NCBI GenBank assembly: GCA_964641945.1
Contig: CAZXLQ010000001.1
Location: 1 to 64,000, forward strand
Direction of reading: 5' to 3'
Source: JADIYM01 sp964641945
Lineage (GTDB): Bacteria; Acidobacteriota; Blastocatellia; UBA7656; JADIYM01
Length of the DNA: 64,000 nt
The translations under genes were made by a program, and so were the position numbers. Every line of letters starts with the position of its first letter. Positions within the stretch are counted from its first letter, which is position 1. The notes under the pieces are model-generated. The model did not search any database, had not been told where the DNA came from, and saw nothing but the letters and a program-made list of their open reading frames with translations. Below, one piece after another: positions 42,511-50,986 of the stretch.

Positions 42511-43273
42511 GAGCGGCAGAACCTGAAGCAACGCGCTTGAGGTACTCGTTCACCTGCTCGATCGTCAGCGGTGGGACGTGAACTTGGGTGTCAGTGTGCA
42601 TGAAGCCCCAGCCAACGTCCGCGACAACCAGGGTCCCGTCCGGACGACGCATGAGGTTGCCCGAGTGAACGTCTTCCCAGTCGATTCCCATCGAGTGCAT
42701 CGCGTGGACCGCGTCGCTGATCTGACGCAGCAGTTCGACACCGCGCTCCAGGTTGGGCGCCGTATTCATTCCGCTTTCCACGAGATCGTCCCTCAGGTAG
42801 CTCCGCCACTTGTCGAGCATTGCTCGATGCGATGGCCGCGGAAACTTCAGGTCGATGTCCATGTCGTTGTAGATGTCGAAGAGAATGTCGACCAGCGTCG
42901 AGTCTTTCTTCGAGAGCGGCGTCATGTAGGACCGGTGAATCAGATACCAGCCGCGAAGACCTGGCTGATGCGAGCCCGTCACGACCCAGATGTTGTGGAT
43001 GTCGACGATGTTCTTGTGCCTCTTGCCACGAAGCACGGCGGAGGCCTGAGCCTCGGACGGATCCCGAGTGAACTTCAGAACGGACTTGCCCCCGAGGTCC
43101 ACTTCGTAGGCAGCGCCGAACGCTCCTTTGCCGAGCTTCTGCTTCACGGGGTCGGTGATTCCGAGTCGCTCGACGCAATCTCGATGCTTCAACATCACAA
43201 GCCCCAACGGCATGTGAGGCTCGCGGGTGATCTTCGAGAACGTGGAAGGGTAGCTGTAGGACTGGTCGATCAT
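42503..43273 (-). CDS. Protein-kinase-like protein
   Basis: A 256-residue protein. Gly loop LGKGAFGAAYEV, catalytic Lys in KSVLKFT, a helix region, then DWEDVHSGNLMRRPDG replacing the HRD loop (DxxxxN retained as D-V-H-S-G-N), and VVADVGWG in place of DFG. Divergent Ser/Thr or aminoglycoside-type kinase. Some motif residues depart from consensus so activity is uncertain. Promoter with two operators and a very short leader suggests tight control. A later in-frame ATG at MPLGLV is possible. Confidence 0.7.
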   Translation of the reverse strand: MIDQSYSYPSTFSKITREPHMPLGLVMLKHRDCVERLGITDPVKQKLGKGAFGAAYEVDLGGKSVLKFTRDPSEAQASAVLRGKRHKNIVDIHNIWVVTGSHQPGLRGWYLIHRSYMTPLSKKDSTLVDILFDIYNDMDIDLKFPRPSHRAMLDKWRSYLRDDLVESGMNTAPNLERGVELLRQISDAVHAMHSMGIDWEDVHSGNLMRRPDGTLVVADVGWGFMHTDTQVHVPPLTIEQVNEYLKRVASGSAAHA

Positions 43274-43276
43274 GTC

Positions 43277-43317
43277 TGTCAGACACGCATCTTATGTCGG
43301 ACAGCCGTCTCCGCCAA
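43277..43317 (-). promoter_or_regulatory. Promoter of kinase gene with two operators
   Basis: -35 TTGGCG (43317-43312), 17-nt spacer, -10 TAAGAT (43294-43289). TGTCGGACA (43295-43303) lies in the spacer next to the -10 and TGTCAGACA (43277-43285) between -10 and start codon, so a repressor bound to both would block the promoter. Confidence 0.7.
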
Positions 43318-43370
43318 CACCCGGTGGGCTCTGGCTGCGGAATCAGTTAGGATAGGCCCCGGAGAACCAG

Positions 43371-43631
43371 ATGGCCTACCACATCCCGAAGCCACGTCGT
43401 CGCAAGAAGTCTCGCAAGACCAGCCGCCGCACCAGCAAGCACGGCTACATCGTCGTCGCTGGTCGAGGCCGAGGCCGCAAGTGCCTCAAGACGACCTTTC
43501 GATCCAAGGCGAAGGCTGCCGCGGCTGCTCGTCGCACCTCGAAGCGCACGGGGCGGTCGTGCCGGGTGCGACAGGTCGCGGTGGCAGCTCGCCGTCGTCG
43601 GACCAGTCGTCATCGCCGGACCAGCCGTTGA
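43371..43631 (+). CDS. Arg-rich RRTSR-repeat protein
   Basis: An 86-residue protein. It starts MAYHIPKPRRRKKSRKTSRR, has AARRTSKRTGRSCR, and ends RRTSRHRRTSR. Basic residues make up over a third. The repeated RRTS is the same as in the genes at 3, 7868 and 52621. Possible DNA-condensing or packaging protein; TAGGAT at 43344 upstream. Confidence 0.55.
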   Translation: MAYHIPKPRRRKKSRKTSRRTSKHGYIVVAGRGRGRKCLKTTFRSKAKAAAAARRTSKRTGRSCRVRQVAVAARRRRTSRHRRTSR

Positions 43632-43639
43632 GGTAGCCA

Positions 43640-44590
43640 GTGAGCTACCGAGGACTTGGTCAGGCGAAGATCGTCCCTGGGCAGATCAACTTCGCAACCC
43701 TCCCGCCTGGCCAGACGGCGTTGCCCAGCCTCGAACCGTTGGTACGAGCGGGCCTGCCCATCGCGCCGTACATCGAACACGGAAGCTGGGAGACAGGAGA
43801 GCCGGCCATCATGCGCTACGGACTGGACCCATACCGGGGCATCATGGGGCTCGGCCAAGGCGGCGGTGCCGCCGAGGCACAGTCCATGAAGTTCGAGGTC
43901 GTGGTACCCGGCGAGCCCCGCGGTTCCTTTCTCTTCGAGGAGCTTCTGGAGGCCGTAGACGCTGCTGCCATGCTCCACGGGCAGAAGGGGCGGCAATCGC
44001 GAGTCGTGAGCCCACCGGGCTCTGAGAACATCGTGGCTGATGTCGACACGGCCGGCCGGGTCCGGATGCTTCACGGGCTGGGTCAGAGCATCGGACAGTC
44101 CATCCGACGCCTGGAGAACCAGTCCTACCGTGTCATTCCAGACACATGGGCTCGGACTGCTGCCGGAGCTGGTCGCTACGTCAGGGGGATGGACGCGGCC
44201 ATGAAGACAGCCAAACGGCTCCTTCGTGAGAACCCCAGGACGACCATCAGGGTCTTCGCCGAGGGGACCGGGCTCATGATGCCCGGATCCGAGGTCGTGG
44301 CCATCCAGCGCCAGCCCGGTGGCGGCATCGACGTGCGATTCAACTACCATCTCTCTGGAGGGCTGGGACAGGCACTGACCGACCTGGTGTGCTCAGAGAC
44401 CGCGGTGGCCGGCTCCTGGCGAGCCAGAGTGGTCGGAGGTCTCAATGCTGGCGCCCAGGCCGCCCTTCTGGGGGCTGCCGCAGCCGGCTTCATTGGGGCT
44501 CTGATTGGCAAGCCGGTCATCGCTGCCGCAGCCGGCGCAGCCATCGGATGGAGCGGGTACTCGATCTGGACGGCAACCTACCGCGTCTGA
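43640..44590 (+). CDS. MSY-type protein with four GLGQ motifs
   Basis: A 316-residue protein, GTG start. It begins MSYRGLGQ and contains GLGQ three further times, at MGLGQGG, HGLGQSIGQ and GGLGQAL. A hydrophobic region near residues 270-300 (AALLGAAAAGFIGALIGKP) could span a membrane. Multiple GLGQ copies in one protein are not explained by a known domain and look like cleavage or docking sites. Probable virion or virion-associated protein. Confidence 0.6.
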   Translation: MSYRGLGQAKIVPGQINFATLPPGQTALPSLEPLVRAGLPIAPYIEHGSWETGEPAIMRYGLDPYRGIMGLGQGGGAAEAQSMKFEVVVPGEPRGSFLFEELLEAVDAAAMLHGQKGRQSRVVSPPGSENIVADVDTAGRVRMLHGLGQSIGQSIRRLENQSYRVIPDTWARTAAGAGRYVRGMDAAMKTAKRLLRENPRTTIRVFAEGTGLMMPGSEVVAIQRQPGGGIDVRFNYHLSGGLGQALTDLVCSETAVAGSWRARVVGGLNAGAQAALLGAAAAGFIGALIGKPVIAAAAGAAIGWSGYSIWTATYRV

Positions 44591-44608
44591 CGCCCACACC
44601 GAGGCGGC

Positions 44609-45361
44609 ATGGCTCTCTACCACGGATCGAACGAAGACCTCGACGAGCTGGACGGCAACGAGCCCGGCTACACGGGCTCGCTCGGCTGGGGCCTCTACCT
44701 CACGACCGACCCGGAGTTCGCCAGGATCTTCGGCAAGCATATCTACGAGGTCGAGAGCCCGGTACCTGACGAGCTGGTGGCTCAGATCGAACCGATGTCC
44801 TACGACTGCGGCAACGACCTGACCTTCTACACGCCCGGTTCGACTCCGTTCTCCTTCGAGATCGTCGACCGCAAGACGGGAGAGACGCACCGCTATTCGG
44901 TGCTCGGAGACTGCGACGAGGAAGTTCGCCAGGACCTCCGCCGGTGGGCCCTCGATGAGTTCGTGCCGTCGCAGGAGCTGAAGGACGCCGTGAACAAGCT
45001 GCCAGCGGCGATCGCCTCCCGTGTCGGCGTCGGCGCCAAGGAGATCCTCGATGCGGCCAGCAAGGGGGAGCGTGTCGACGACGTCATCGACGCGATCCTC
45101 GACACGATGTCCGAAGAGGGTGTCGACGGGGACCTTCTCGACGATGAGATCAAGCCGCTACTCGAAGCGCTCGAACGGGAAATCGACGAGTTCGCCGACG
45201 AGAAGGTCGCCGAGCGCCTGGGTGACGAACTCGATCTCGACGACATCTCGGCAATCGTCGAGCGCCACGGCTACAGCGCGTTCTTCATCGAAGGCTACGC
45301 GCCGGGCAACGAGTACGTCATCGTGGACGAGAAGTACCTACCGATCCCGGTGACCAAGTAG
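44609..45361 (+). CDS. ADP-ribosyltransferase-like protein
   Basis: A 250-residue protein with a short spacer. ALYHGSNEDLDELD, then GWGLYLTTDPEFARIFG and IYEVE match the ART fold, with the last strand YSAFFIEG and NEYVIVDE offering a terminal acidic residue. A long helical insertion lies between. Best of the three ART-like genes. Substrate unknown; gene ends two nt from the convergent methyltransferase. Confidence 0.65.
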   Translation: MALYHGSNEDLDELDGNEPGYTGSLGWGLYLTTDPEFARIFGKHIYEVESPVPDELVAQIEPMSYDCGNDLTFYTPGSTPFSFEIVDRKTGETHRYSVLGDCDEEVRQDLRRWALDEFVPSQELKDAVNKLPAAIASRVGVGAKEILDAASKGERVDDVIDAILDTMSEEGVDGDLLDDEIKPLLEALEREIDEFADEKVAERLGDELDLDDISAIVERHGYSAFFIEGYAPGNEYVIVDEKYLPIPVTK

Positions 45362-45362
45362 G

Positions 45363-46025
45363 TCACAGGCCGAGAACGCGCGCCGCCCACTCCTCGTGGA
45401 TGCAGACGATGTGCGCCTCGACGCACGCCATGTTCTCCAACTTGGCGTAGACCGGACGCAACCCGTGACGTCGGTAGTGGGCACACCACTCCTCCAGCGT
45501 CTGCACCGTCACATGTGCCGGCTCCGGGTCTGGAAAGACGTGCGGCGTCACCGCTCCGACGATCCCGTGCGGTGCAAGAACACGCTTGATCGCCGACAGC
45601 GCTGCGTCGAGGTTGATGACGTGTTCCATGACATGGCGCGAGTAAATGAACTGCACCTGGCCGTCCCAGTCCGACGGCATCTCCTCGATCGCCAGATGAC
45701 GCACGTTGAGGTGTGCCGTCCGCTCAGCAGCCTCCTTGACCACCTCGATGCCGCAGTAGTTCGCCTCAAAGCGCTGCATCAAGTAGTCGCGATCGCGTGC
45801 CGAGCCAGACCCGAGATCGAGCACGCCGCGGTCTTCTCCCTCGATCTTCATCCCGGCGCGATGCTGACATCCGAGCATGGCGTCGACGATGAGCCGGCGG
45901 CTCTCTTCATCGCGTTCCAACCACCACCGAACACGCTCATCCGGCTGCCCGACGTGCATCACCGCCATCCGCCGATGGTGGTCAGTGTTCAGCAACTCCA
46001 GGCGCGCTCGCTCGTTCGGATCCAT
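45363..46025 (-). CDS. SAM-dependent methyltransferase
   Basis: A 220-residue protein. Class I motif I VLDLGSGSARDRDY, then CGIEVVKEAAER (acidic end of strand 2), a motif IV-like FIYSRHVMEH and the IKRVLAPHGIVG strand. Last gene of the leftward cassette with the FkbM protein (one nt gap). Fits a sugar or lipid methyltransferase, target unknown. Confidence 0.8.
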   Translation of the reverse strand: MDPNERARLELLNTDHHRRMAVMHVGQPDERVRWWLERDEESRRLIVDAMLGCQHRAGMKIEGEDRGVLDLGSGSARDRDYLMQRFEANYCGIEVVKEAAERTAHLNVRHLAIEEMPSDWDGQVQFIYSRHVMEHVINLDAALSAIKRVLAPHGIVGAVTPHVFPDPEPAHVTVQTLEEWCAHYRRHGLRPVYAKLENMACVEAHIVCIHEEWAARVLGL

Positions 46026-46026
46026 C

Positions 46027-46797
46027 TCACGCCTTCCGCAGCACGACCATGCGCTCGACACCGTCCATCATGACGGACTCGTCCGCAGGAACCTCGTGCC
46101 CATCGTACCCGATGTAGGAGCAGGAGAACCCCTCCACGACCAGCTCCTCCCAAAACCTACGCGGCGCGCTGTACCGTTGCGGAGACCACTCGATGACAGC
46201 TCGAAACCCGGGGTTGGTGCGGATCTTCTTCATCCCTGCCCACACGAACGGCTCATGGCCCTCTGTGTCGATGACCGCGAAGGTCGCCTCCGGACAGACG
46301 TCATCGGCTCGGACGGCCTCCACGATCTGCTTTCCTTCGGCGGAGATCGCGCTGTTCATGCTCATGCCGTCGTCACGCATGTTGAACTTGCGCTGACCGG
46401 GCGCGTCGCTTGCGACAGCTCGAACCACAGTCGTGTACGGATGGAAGCCGTTCAGGTGCATCGAGTGCTCGATGTTTCTGGCGTGAGTCTCGTTCGGCTC
46501 GATCGCAACGATGCGACCCATGCTGCCGACCTGCCGCGCCATCATCACCGAGTAGTAGCCGCAGTTCGCTCCGATGTTGACAGCGGTCTCCCCCTTCTTG
46601 AGGTTGTTCAGAATCCAGACCGTCACCCATGATTCCCAGAACCCGTCGAGCAGCAGGTGAGGGGCCAGACCGCGATCGGAGGTGTCCAAGATCATCCGCA
46701 GTTCGCCGAGCACGACGGCCAGGGCCGTCTGCTTGCCCAGGTACACCGACCTCGCTCCCGCTCGACTCGACGCCTCGACGTTCGCGACTGTCGCCAT
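46027..46797 (-). CDS. FkbM-family methyltransferase
   Basis: A 256-residue protein. Motifs VNIGANCGYYSVM, RIVAIEPNE and FAVIDTEGHEPFVWAGM are the FkbM signature (SAM site, acidic residue and D-x-E-G strand). FkbM enzymes methylate sugars or related hydroxyls. Overlaps the upstream gene by one base. It lies in the glycosyltransferase cassette. Confidence 0.85.
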   Translation of the reverse strand: MATVANVEASSRAGARSVYLGKQTALAVVLGELRMILDTSDRGLAPHLLLDGFWESWVTVWILNNLKKGETAVNIGANCGYYSVMMARQVGSMGRIVAIEPNETHARNIEHSMHLNGFHPYTTVVRAVASDAPGQRKFNMRDDGMSMNSAISAEGKQIVEAVRADDVCPEATFAVIDTEGHEPFVWAGMKKIRTNPGFRAVIEWSPQRYSAPRRFWEELVVEGFSCSYIGYDGHEVPADESVMMDGVERMVVLRKA

Positions 46798-47315
46798 CAG
46801 CTCTTCCTCGGCGGCAGGTCGCTGATGTCCACGTCGGATGCGGGTGGCAGATCGTCTCTGCGTCCAGGGACGTGCTTGTCATCCTGATGAGCATCGAGAG
46901 TCGAGTTCGGCATGACGCCTCCCATCATCGTCTGGATGCGCTCCCCGGCCTTGTCGAGGAAGACCTCCGCTGCCTCTCCGAACTCAGCGCGCCTGTTGTC
47001 GCGAGCACGCTGGGCGATCGGCCTGAACTCATCGCCGCCGAGGCTGTCGTATGGACGGAGCATCTCCAGGCCGCAGCCGCTGCACGGGCCCGTGTAAGAA
47101 CGAACATCGCCTCCGAGAGCTTCGATCTCGTCCTTCTCGAAGCGGAGCGTTTTGTCCCATCCGCACTGGATGCAGACGAACCGACACTCGTCCGGCAGAG
47201 CCTCACCGGCGATTCGGCGAGCCAAGCGAGCGGCGTCTTCCTTCGACTTCAGCGCCAAAGCGGCGCCGGAGCTGGGAACGTCAGGACGGAACCCGGGAAC
47301 GTCATCCTCGGCCAT
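46797..47315 (-). CDS. Zinc-ribbon hypothetical protein
   Basis: A 172-residue protein. CIQCGWD and CSGCGLEM about 30 residues apart form a zinc ribbon; the acidic C-terminal half is unstructured-looking. Overlaps the gene at 47302 by 14 nt. Unassigned. Confidence 0.55.
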   Translation of the reverse strand: MAEDDVPGFRPDVPSSGAALALKSKEDAARLARRIAGEALPDECRFVCIQCGWDKTLRFEKDEIEALGGDVRSYTGPCSGCGLEMLRPYDSLGGDEFRPIAQRARDNRRAEFGEAAEVFLDKAGERIQTMMGGVMPNSTLDAHQDDKHVPGRRDDLPPASDVDISDLPPRKS

Positions 47316-47508
47316 TCTTCTTCTCCTTCTTGGGCTCGAACTTCTCGATCAGGTAGTTCAGCACGGCCGAGATGTTCGGCTTGTTCTTGGCGTTCATCCA
47401 CCCGCGCTCGCGCGCCAGCCCGACGAGCTTCTCGAAGTTGGACACCGTCGAGCGAAACGACAGCCGAACGCTGTGGGTTTCTTCCTTCTCATCGGGCTCG
47501 GTCGACAT
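47302..47508 (-). CDS. Small ribbon-helix-helix-like protein
   Basis: A 68-residue protein. HSVRLSFRSTVSNFEKLVGLARERG with an N-terminal beta strand and two helices and an ISAVLNYLIEKFE helix resembles a ribbon-helix-helix dimer. Lys-rich end. Possible regulator. Confidence 0.45.
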   Translation of the reverse strand: MSTEPDEKEETHSVRLSFRSTVSNFEKLVGLARERGWMNAKNKPNISAVLNYLIEKFEPKKEKKNGRG

Positions 47509-47801
47509 CAGAGCACCTTGCTCATCGCCCGGACCATGAAGAGGTCCTCACCGCGAAGGTAGATCAGCGATGCCGCCGGACCTGCCGGAGTCGGCATCGT
47601 TGTCCTGAACTCCCAGACGTCGTCCGAGCCCAGCTCACGGAAGCTCTGCGCTGTGAACGCCACCAGGGTGTTCGCCGGCACGGACATCGCCTTGCCGTCC
47701 GGACCTTCGACCGTCGAGATGTTGAAGTCGCTCACCCTCGTGAGGATCTCGATCGGACCCTGACCGTTCAGGTTGCGCAACGCGATGCCCATCGACGCCA
47801 T
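47508..47801 (-). CDS. Small beta-rich hypothetical protein
   Basis: A 97-residue protein. Alternating hydrophobic strands (GPIEILTRVSDFNIST, ANTLVAFTAQSF) and an acidic helix; no metal site. One nt overlap with downstream gene. Unassigned. Confidence 0.5.
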   Translation of the reverse strand: MASMGIALRNLNGQGPIEILTRVSDFNISTVEGPDGKAMSVPANTLVAFTAQSFRELGSDDVWEFRTTMPTPAGPAASLIYLRGEDLFMVRAMSKVL

Positions 47802-47802
47802 T

Positions 47803-48876
47803 TCAGCCTCCTTCGACCCATGTTCGGAGTTTCTCGACCCACTGCGGGAGCGCCCATTCCCAGGTGCCCCAGTTGCCCTGCTTCTCGAAGTCCATCGAGT
47901 TGCGAACCTGCATCGCGTGAACGTTGAGCCTGTTCAGGCCGCGATCCAGACAAGCTCCCAACAGTCCGACATCGATCACTGGTGCCATCCCGTTCTCGTA
48001 CGCGAGAGGGGCGTCGAATGGAGAAGGGATGCACATCCATCGCCCCGGCCAATCGACGAGGAACTCTGCGTGCCCAGTGTTGCATGTCGTCAGCAAGGGA
48101 ACACCGGCTACCAGCGCCCCGCTGATCATCATGCCGTACCCCTCACAGCGAGACGGGGAGATCACGAGATCCGCTTCTTCGTAGAGCCGCGACAGCGACT
48201 CGTCCGACTCTCCGCGAGCTTCACCACACCGGAACACCACGTCGTCGCTCAGGTCGTGGTCGGCGATCTTGTAGAGGACACCCTTTTGAAGGGCGCTTGG
48301 GCCATGGATGACGAGCTTTGCGTGCGGTCGCACGTGAGCCCAAGCCTCGATCAGCTCCTCGGTGCCCTTTCGCCCAGGCCAGGCGAAGTCACTGGTAAAA
48401 TGGACCGCCGTGAGGCAAGGGCTGCCCTGAACGCACTGGGCCCTGAGCCAGCGCTGCTTGCTGTCCGAAGGGACCGGACTCCCGAGAGGAAGCACGCTGG
48501 CCACGAAGTCGCTGTTCTCGATGTCATCAAGCGCTCGCAGACAGAACCTCGATGGAGCGATGACCGTCCCGAACTTCGCGATCGTCGTCAGGTACTCCTT
48601 GTCCATCTCAGTCGTGTTGGGGCTGATGAAGATGGCCGACCGGTCCCTTCCTCTCTGCTCGGGGAAAGAGCTGAGGTAGTGGTGCGGCACGGCGATCACG
48701 AGAACATGCGTGCCGTCGCGCGGGTCCTCGGCGACGCTCCTCCACCGGTCATGAAGTGCCGGGTCAAGGTTGATCACCCGCCCGAGCATGCCCTCATGCC
48801 TCAGCGCCTCCGCGACGCGCCCGGCGACAGACGCGTAGGAGTGCATGGTGCCGAAGTGTCCGACGATGTCGATCAC
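47803..48876 (-). CDS. GT4-like glycosyltransferase
   Basis: A 357-residue protein, GTG start by GTGA overlap. GT-B fold features: N-terminal Rossmann half (IDIVGHFGTMHSYASVA), then VIAPSRFCLRAL, LVIHGPSA and SPSRCEGYGMMISGALVAGVPLL. The E-x7-E motif has its first Glu but Gly in the second position. Retaining glycosyltransferase of family GT4 by pattern. Adds sugar to a phage or host acceptor, unknown. Confidence 0.75.
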   Translation of the reverse strand: MIDIVGHFGTMHSYASVAGRVAEALRHEGMLGRVINLDPALHDRWRSVAEDPRDGTHVLVIAVPHHYLSSFPEQRGRDRSAIFISPNTTEMDKEYLTTIAKFGTVIAPSRFCLRALDDIENSDFVASVLPLGSPVPSDSKQRWLRAQCVQGSPCLTAVHFTSDFAWPGRKGTEELIEAWAHVRPHAKLVIHGPSALQKGVLYKIADHDLSDDVVFRCGEARGESDESLSRLYEEADLVISPSRCEGYGMMISGALVAGVPLLTTCNTGHAEFLVDWPGRWMCIPSPFDAPLAYENGMAPVIDVGLLGACLDRGLNRLNVHAMQVRNSMDFEKQGNWGTWEWALPQWVEKLRTWVEGG

Positions 48877-50234
48877 GCGAGCTTCCACTCCTTCACCCAC
48901 TCTTCAGGGACGATGCGGCTCAGCCCCGCCCTCACCGCCGGCAGGCAGCTCTCTGCGCTGAACATCTCACGGGTGGCCGAGGCTGCGGCGCGGTCGAGAT
49001 ACCGGCCTCGGTCGAACTGGGTCTGCATCCCTGCTGCCAGGTCGTCCAGCTTGTAGGTGCCCCACCGCGTTCGCTTGTCGAACATGAGAGCGATGCGAGC
49101 GACTTCTGGGCCGACCTCGGTGAGCTGGTAGGGGAAGGTGGTGTCTCGGGTCGATCCGGACTTCTGACGAATCTCCTCGACCATCTGCCCGACGGCACCG
49201 TAGGCGCTCGTGACCATCGGCACCCCCTGAGCTTTCGCCCAGACATGCGGAATGCCAAGGCCCTCCCCGTAGGACGGGTTCGCGTAGCAGTCCAAGTCGC
49301 CGAGCCACTCGATGACCTGCTGGTCCGTCTGGTCGGTCCCCAGCTCGAAGCCGATGCGAGGCATCTTTCCGGACATCGGAAACCCAGAGTCACCGAACTC
49401 TTTCGCGATCTCCGCGATCTCCGCCGTGAGCTTCTCCTTGAACTTCTTGATGGTGAGGTTTTCACCGAATGCGCTCGTCTTGAGGACGAGCTTCACCGGC
49501 TGCTCGCGAGCAAACGCCGAGAAGTAGGCTCGCACAAGATCGTGCATGCCCTTCCGCTTCTGCCACGTACCAAGCACGCCGAAGATGAATGGATCGTCAT
49601 GCGTGACCGGCCGATTCTTCCGCTCAGCCAACACGTCGAGTGCCGTCATCGACCATGGCCCCTCCGTCAGCATCGGCCTGACCACGTGGACCACGCTTGC
49701 CGGAACGTTGGACTGGACGAAAGCGTCACGAACGAACTCGCTCACGACCCAGATGCCAGCAAAGACCGGACCGGTCGCGAGGCTCCGGCAGTAATCCGAG
49801 ACCCGATCGCCCTCGAACGCGCAGTACGGGACGATCTTCGGCGCCATCTCCTCCATCTCCACGGCCACCTCGGGCGGCCACGAGCAGAACAGCGCCTTCG
49901 GATGCCCAACGCCTTCCTTCACCCACTGGAAGAGCAGGTCGTATCGGTCGGGCGGAAAACGCTCGATGTCGATGTCCACATTGCGATGCGGCACCAGCGC
50001 CGTCGGGATCCCAAGCGACCGCGAGAGCATCCACTGTAGCGACAGCGCGTGCGTCGCGTACCCCGTACGATGATGGCTTCCCCACGTGTGCCAGAGCCCA
50101 TGCACGTCGTACCCGGGAGCCGGCGGCGCGACGTAGTCGCGGAACTTCTGCCCCGTCGGACGCATCTGCGACGCAACCAGCGCCTCGAACTCTTCTGGCG
50201 TCCGATCCTTGTATTCCTGGTACTTGTCCGACAT
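48873..50234 (-). CDS. GT4-like glycosyltransferase, large
   Basis: A 453-residue protein, first gene of the cassette. C-terminal GT-B half: FGVLGTWQKRKGMHDLVRAY, then VIEWLGDLDCYANPSYGEGLGIPHVWAKAQGVPMVTS. As in its neighbour the second Glu of E-x7-E is absent (Trp). N-terminal half has WHTWGSHHRTGYATHALSL. Start ATG is 11 nt from a -10 box with operators. Confidence 0.75.
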   Translation of the reverse strand: MSDKYQEYKDRTPEEFEALVASQMRPTGQKFRDYVAPPAPGYDVHGLWHTWGSHHRTGYATHALSLQWMLSRSLGIPTALVPHRNVDIDIERFPPDRYDLLFQWVKEGVGHPKALFCSWPPEVAVEMEEMAPKIVPYCAFEGDRVSDYCRSLATGPVFAGIWVVSEFVRDAFVQSNVPASVVHVVRPMLTEGPWSMTALDVLAERKNRPVTHDDPFIFGVLGTWQKRKGMHDLVRAYFSAFAREQPVKLVLKTSAFGENLTIKKFKEKLTAEIAEIAKEFGDSGFPMSGKMPRIGFELGTDQTDQQVIEWLGDLDCYANPSYGEGLGIPHVWAKAQGVPMVTSAYGAVGQMVEEIRQKSGSTRDTTFPYQLTEVGPEVARIALMFDKRTRWGTYKLDDLAAGMQTQFDRGRYLDRAAASATREMFSAESCLPAVRAGLSRIVPEEWVKEWKLA

Positions 50235-50239
50235 GAGGG

Positions 50240-50274
50240 TGTCAGACAGTACATGGGCAGTCAGACAGGTGCAA
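50240..50274 (-). promoter_or_regulatory. Promoter of glycosyltransferase cassette
   Basis: -35 TTGCAC (50274-50269), 17-nt spacer, -10 TACTGT (50251-50246), 11 nt from the ATG at 50234. TGTCAGACA at 50240-50248 overlaps the -10 and an 8/9 match, AGTCAGACA, lies in the spacer (50259-50267). Confidence 0.65.
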
Positions 50275-50282
50275 GTCGAGAA

Positions 50283-50624
50283 CTACGACAGATCCTTGGA
50301 AGCGACGGGAAGCTCGTCGTGGTCCTCTCCATCGGGTTCTCGGAGTGGTCTGTTGCGAGGAACGCTTGCGAGCAGGTCGAGCTTCATCTGTTCGAGAAGA
50401 CCGATGGCCTGGTAGATGACCGGACTCGACGTCGAGAAGTTGTTCGTCTTGATGTAGTACGTGCCGTCTTCGCTCACGAGCAGTGCCATCGCCAACGTCG
50501 GAGCCCCCTCGAAGCCTTCAGCTCCGTCCTCGGCGATCTCAGCCAGGAACTGATCGAACCTCTTTCGGTCCTCAGCAACCTGACGAGCGATCTCCATGTC
50601 CAACTCGTTCTTCTTGTCGGTCAT
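50283..50624 (-). CDS. Hypothetical acidic helical protein
   Basis: A 113-residue protein. Long N-terminal helix (LDMEIARQVAEDRKRFDQFL), a short strand LAMALLVSEDGTYYIKTN, and a helix ending in acidic residues. Four nt after the MSY-type gene upstream. Unassigned. Confidence 0.5.
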   Translation of the reverse strand: MTDKKNELDMEIARQVAEDRKRFDQFLAEIAEDGAEGFEGAPTLAMALLVSEDGTYYIKTNNFSTSSPVIYQAIGLLEQMKLDLLASVPRNRPLREPDGEDHDELPVASKDLS

Positions 50625-50628
50625 CGGT

Positions 50629-50979
50629 TCAGACCTGGCTGGAGTACGACTTCAGCGAACGCATGACGGTCTCGTTCGCACCGCCTCGGCGCTCCAACCG
50701 TTCGTAGAGGTTCTTGGCCAGCTCTGGCGTCGAGAGCTTTCTGGCTGCCTTGTTCCGCGACATTGGCTGCGGCGCCGGCTTCCGGTTGACCATCCAGACG
50801 ACGACGAGAACGGCCAGAACCGCCAAGAGTAGGAGCAGCAGCTTCTTCTGACGGTCATCGGCGACGGAGACCGGAGAGAACTGCGACAGCGGAACGAGCG
50901 GGTAGTTGTGCGGCTGAACAGCAGGCCGCAGCCCGACGACGAACTGCGCTGGGTTGGGCGGCAGAATGCGGTAGGACAT
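50629..50979 (-). CDS. MSY-type single-span membrane protein
   Basis: A 116-residue protein beginning MSYRILPPNP. One hydrophobic span at about 46-62 (LLLLLLAVLAVLVVVWMV) followed by a basic region (RNKAARK). The MSY start fits the family though GLGQ is replaced. Function unknown. Confidence 0.55.
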   Translation of the reverse strand: MSYRILPPNPAQFVVGLRPAVQPHNYPLVPLSQFSPVSVADDRQKKLLLLLLAVLAVLVVVWMVNRKPAPQPMSRNKAARKLSTPELAKNLYERLERRGGANETVMRSLKSYSSQV

Positions 50980-50986
50980 TGGACCT

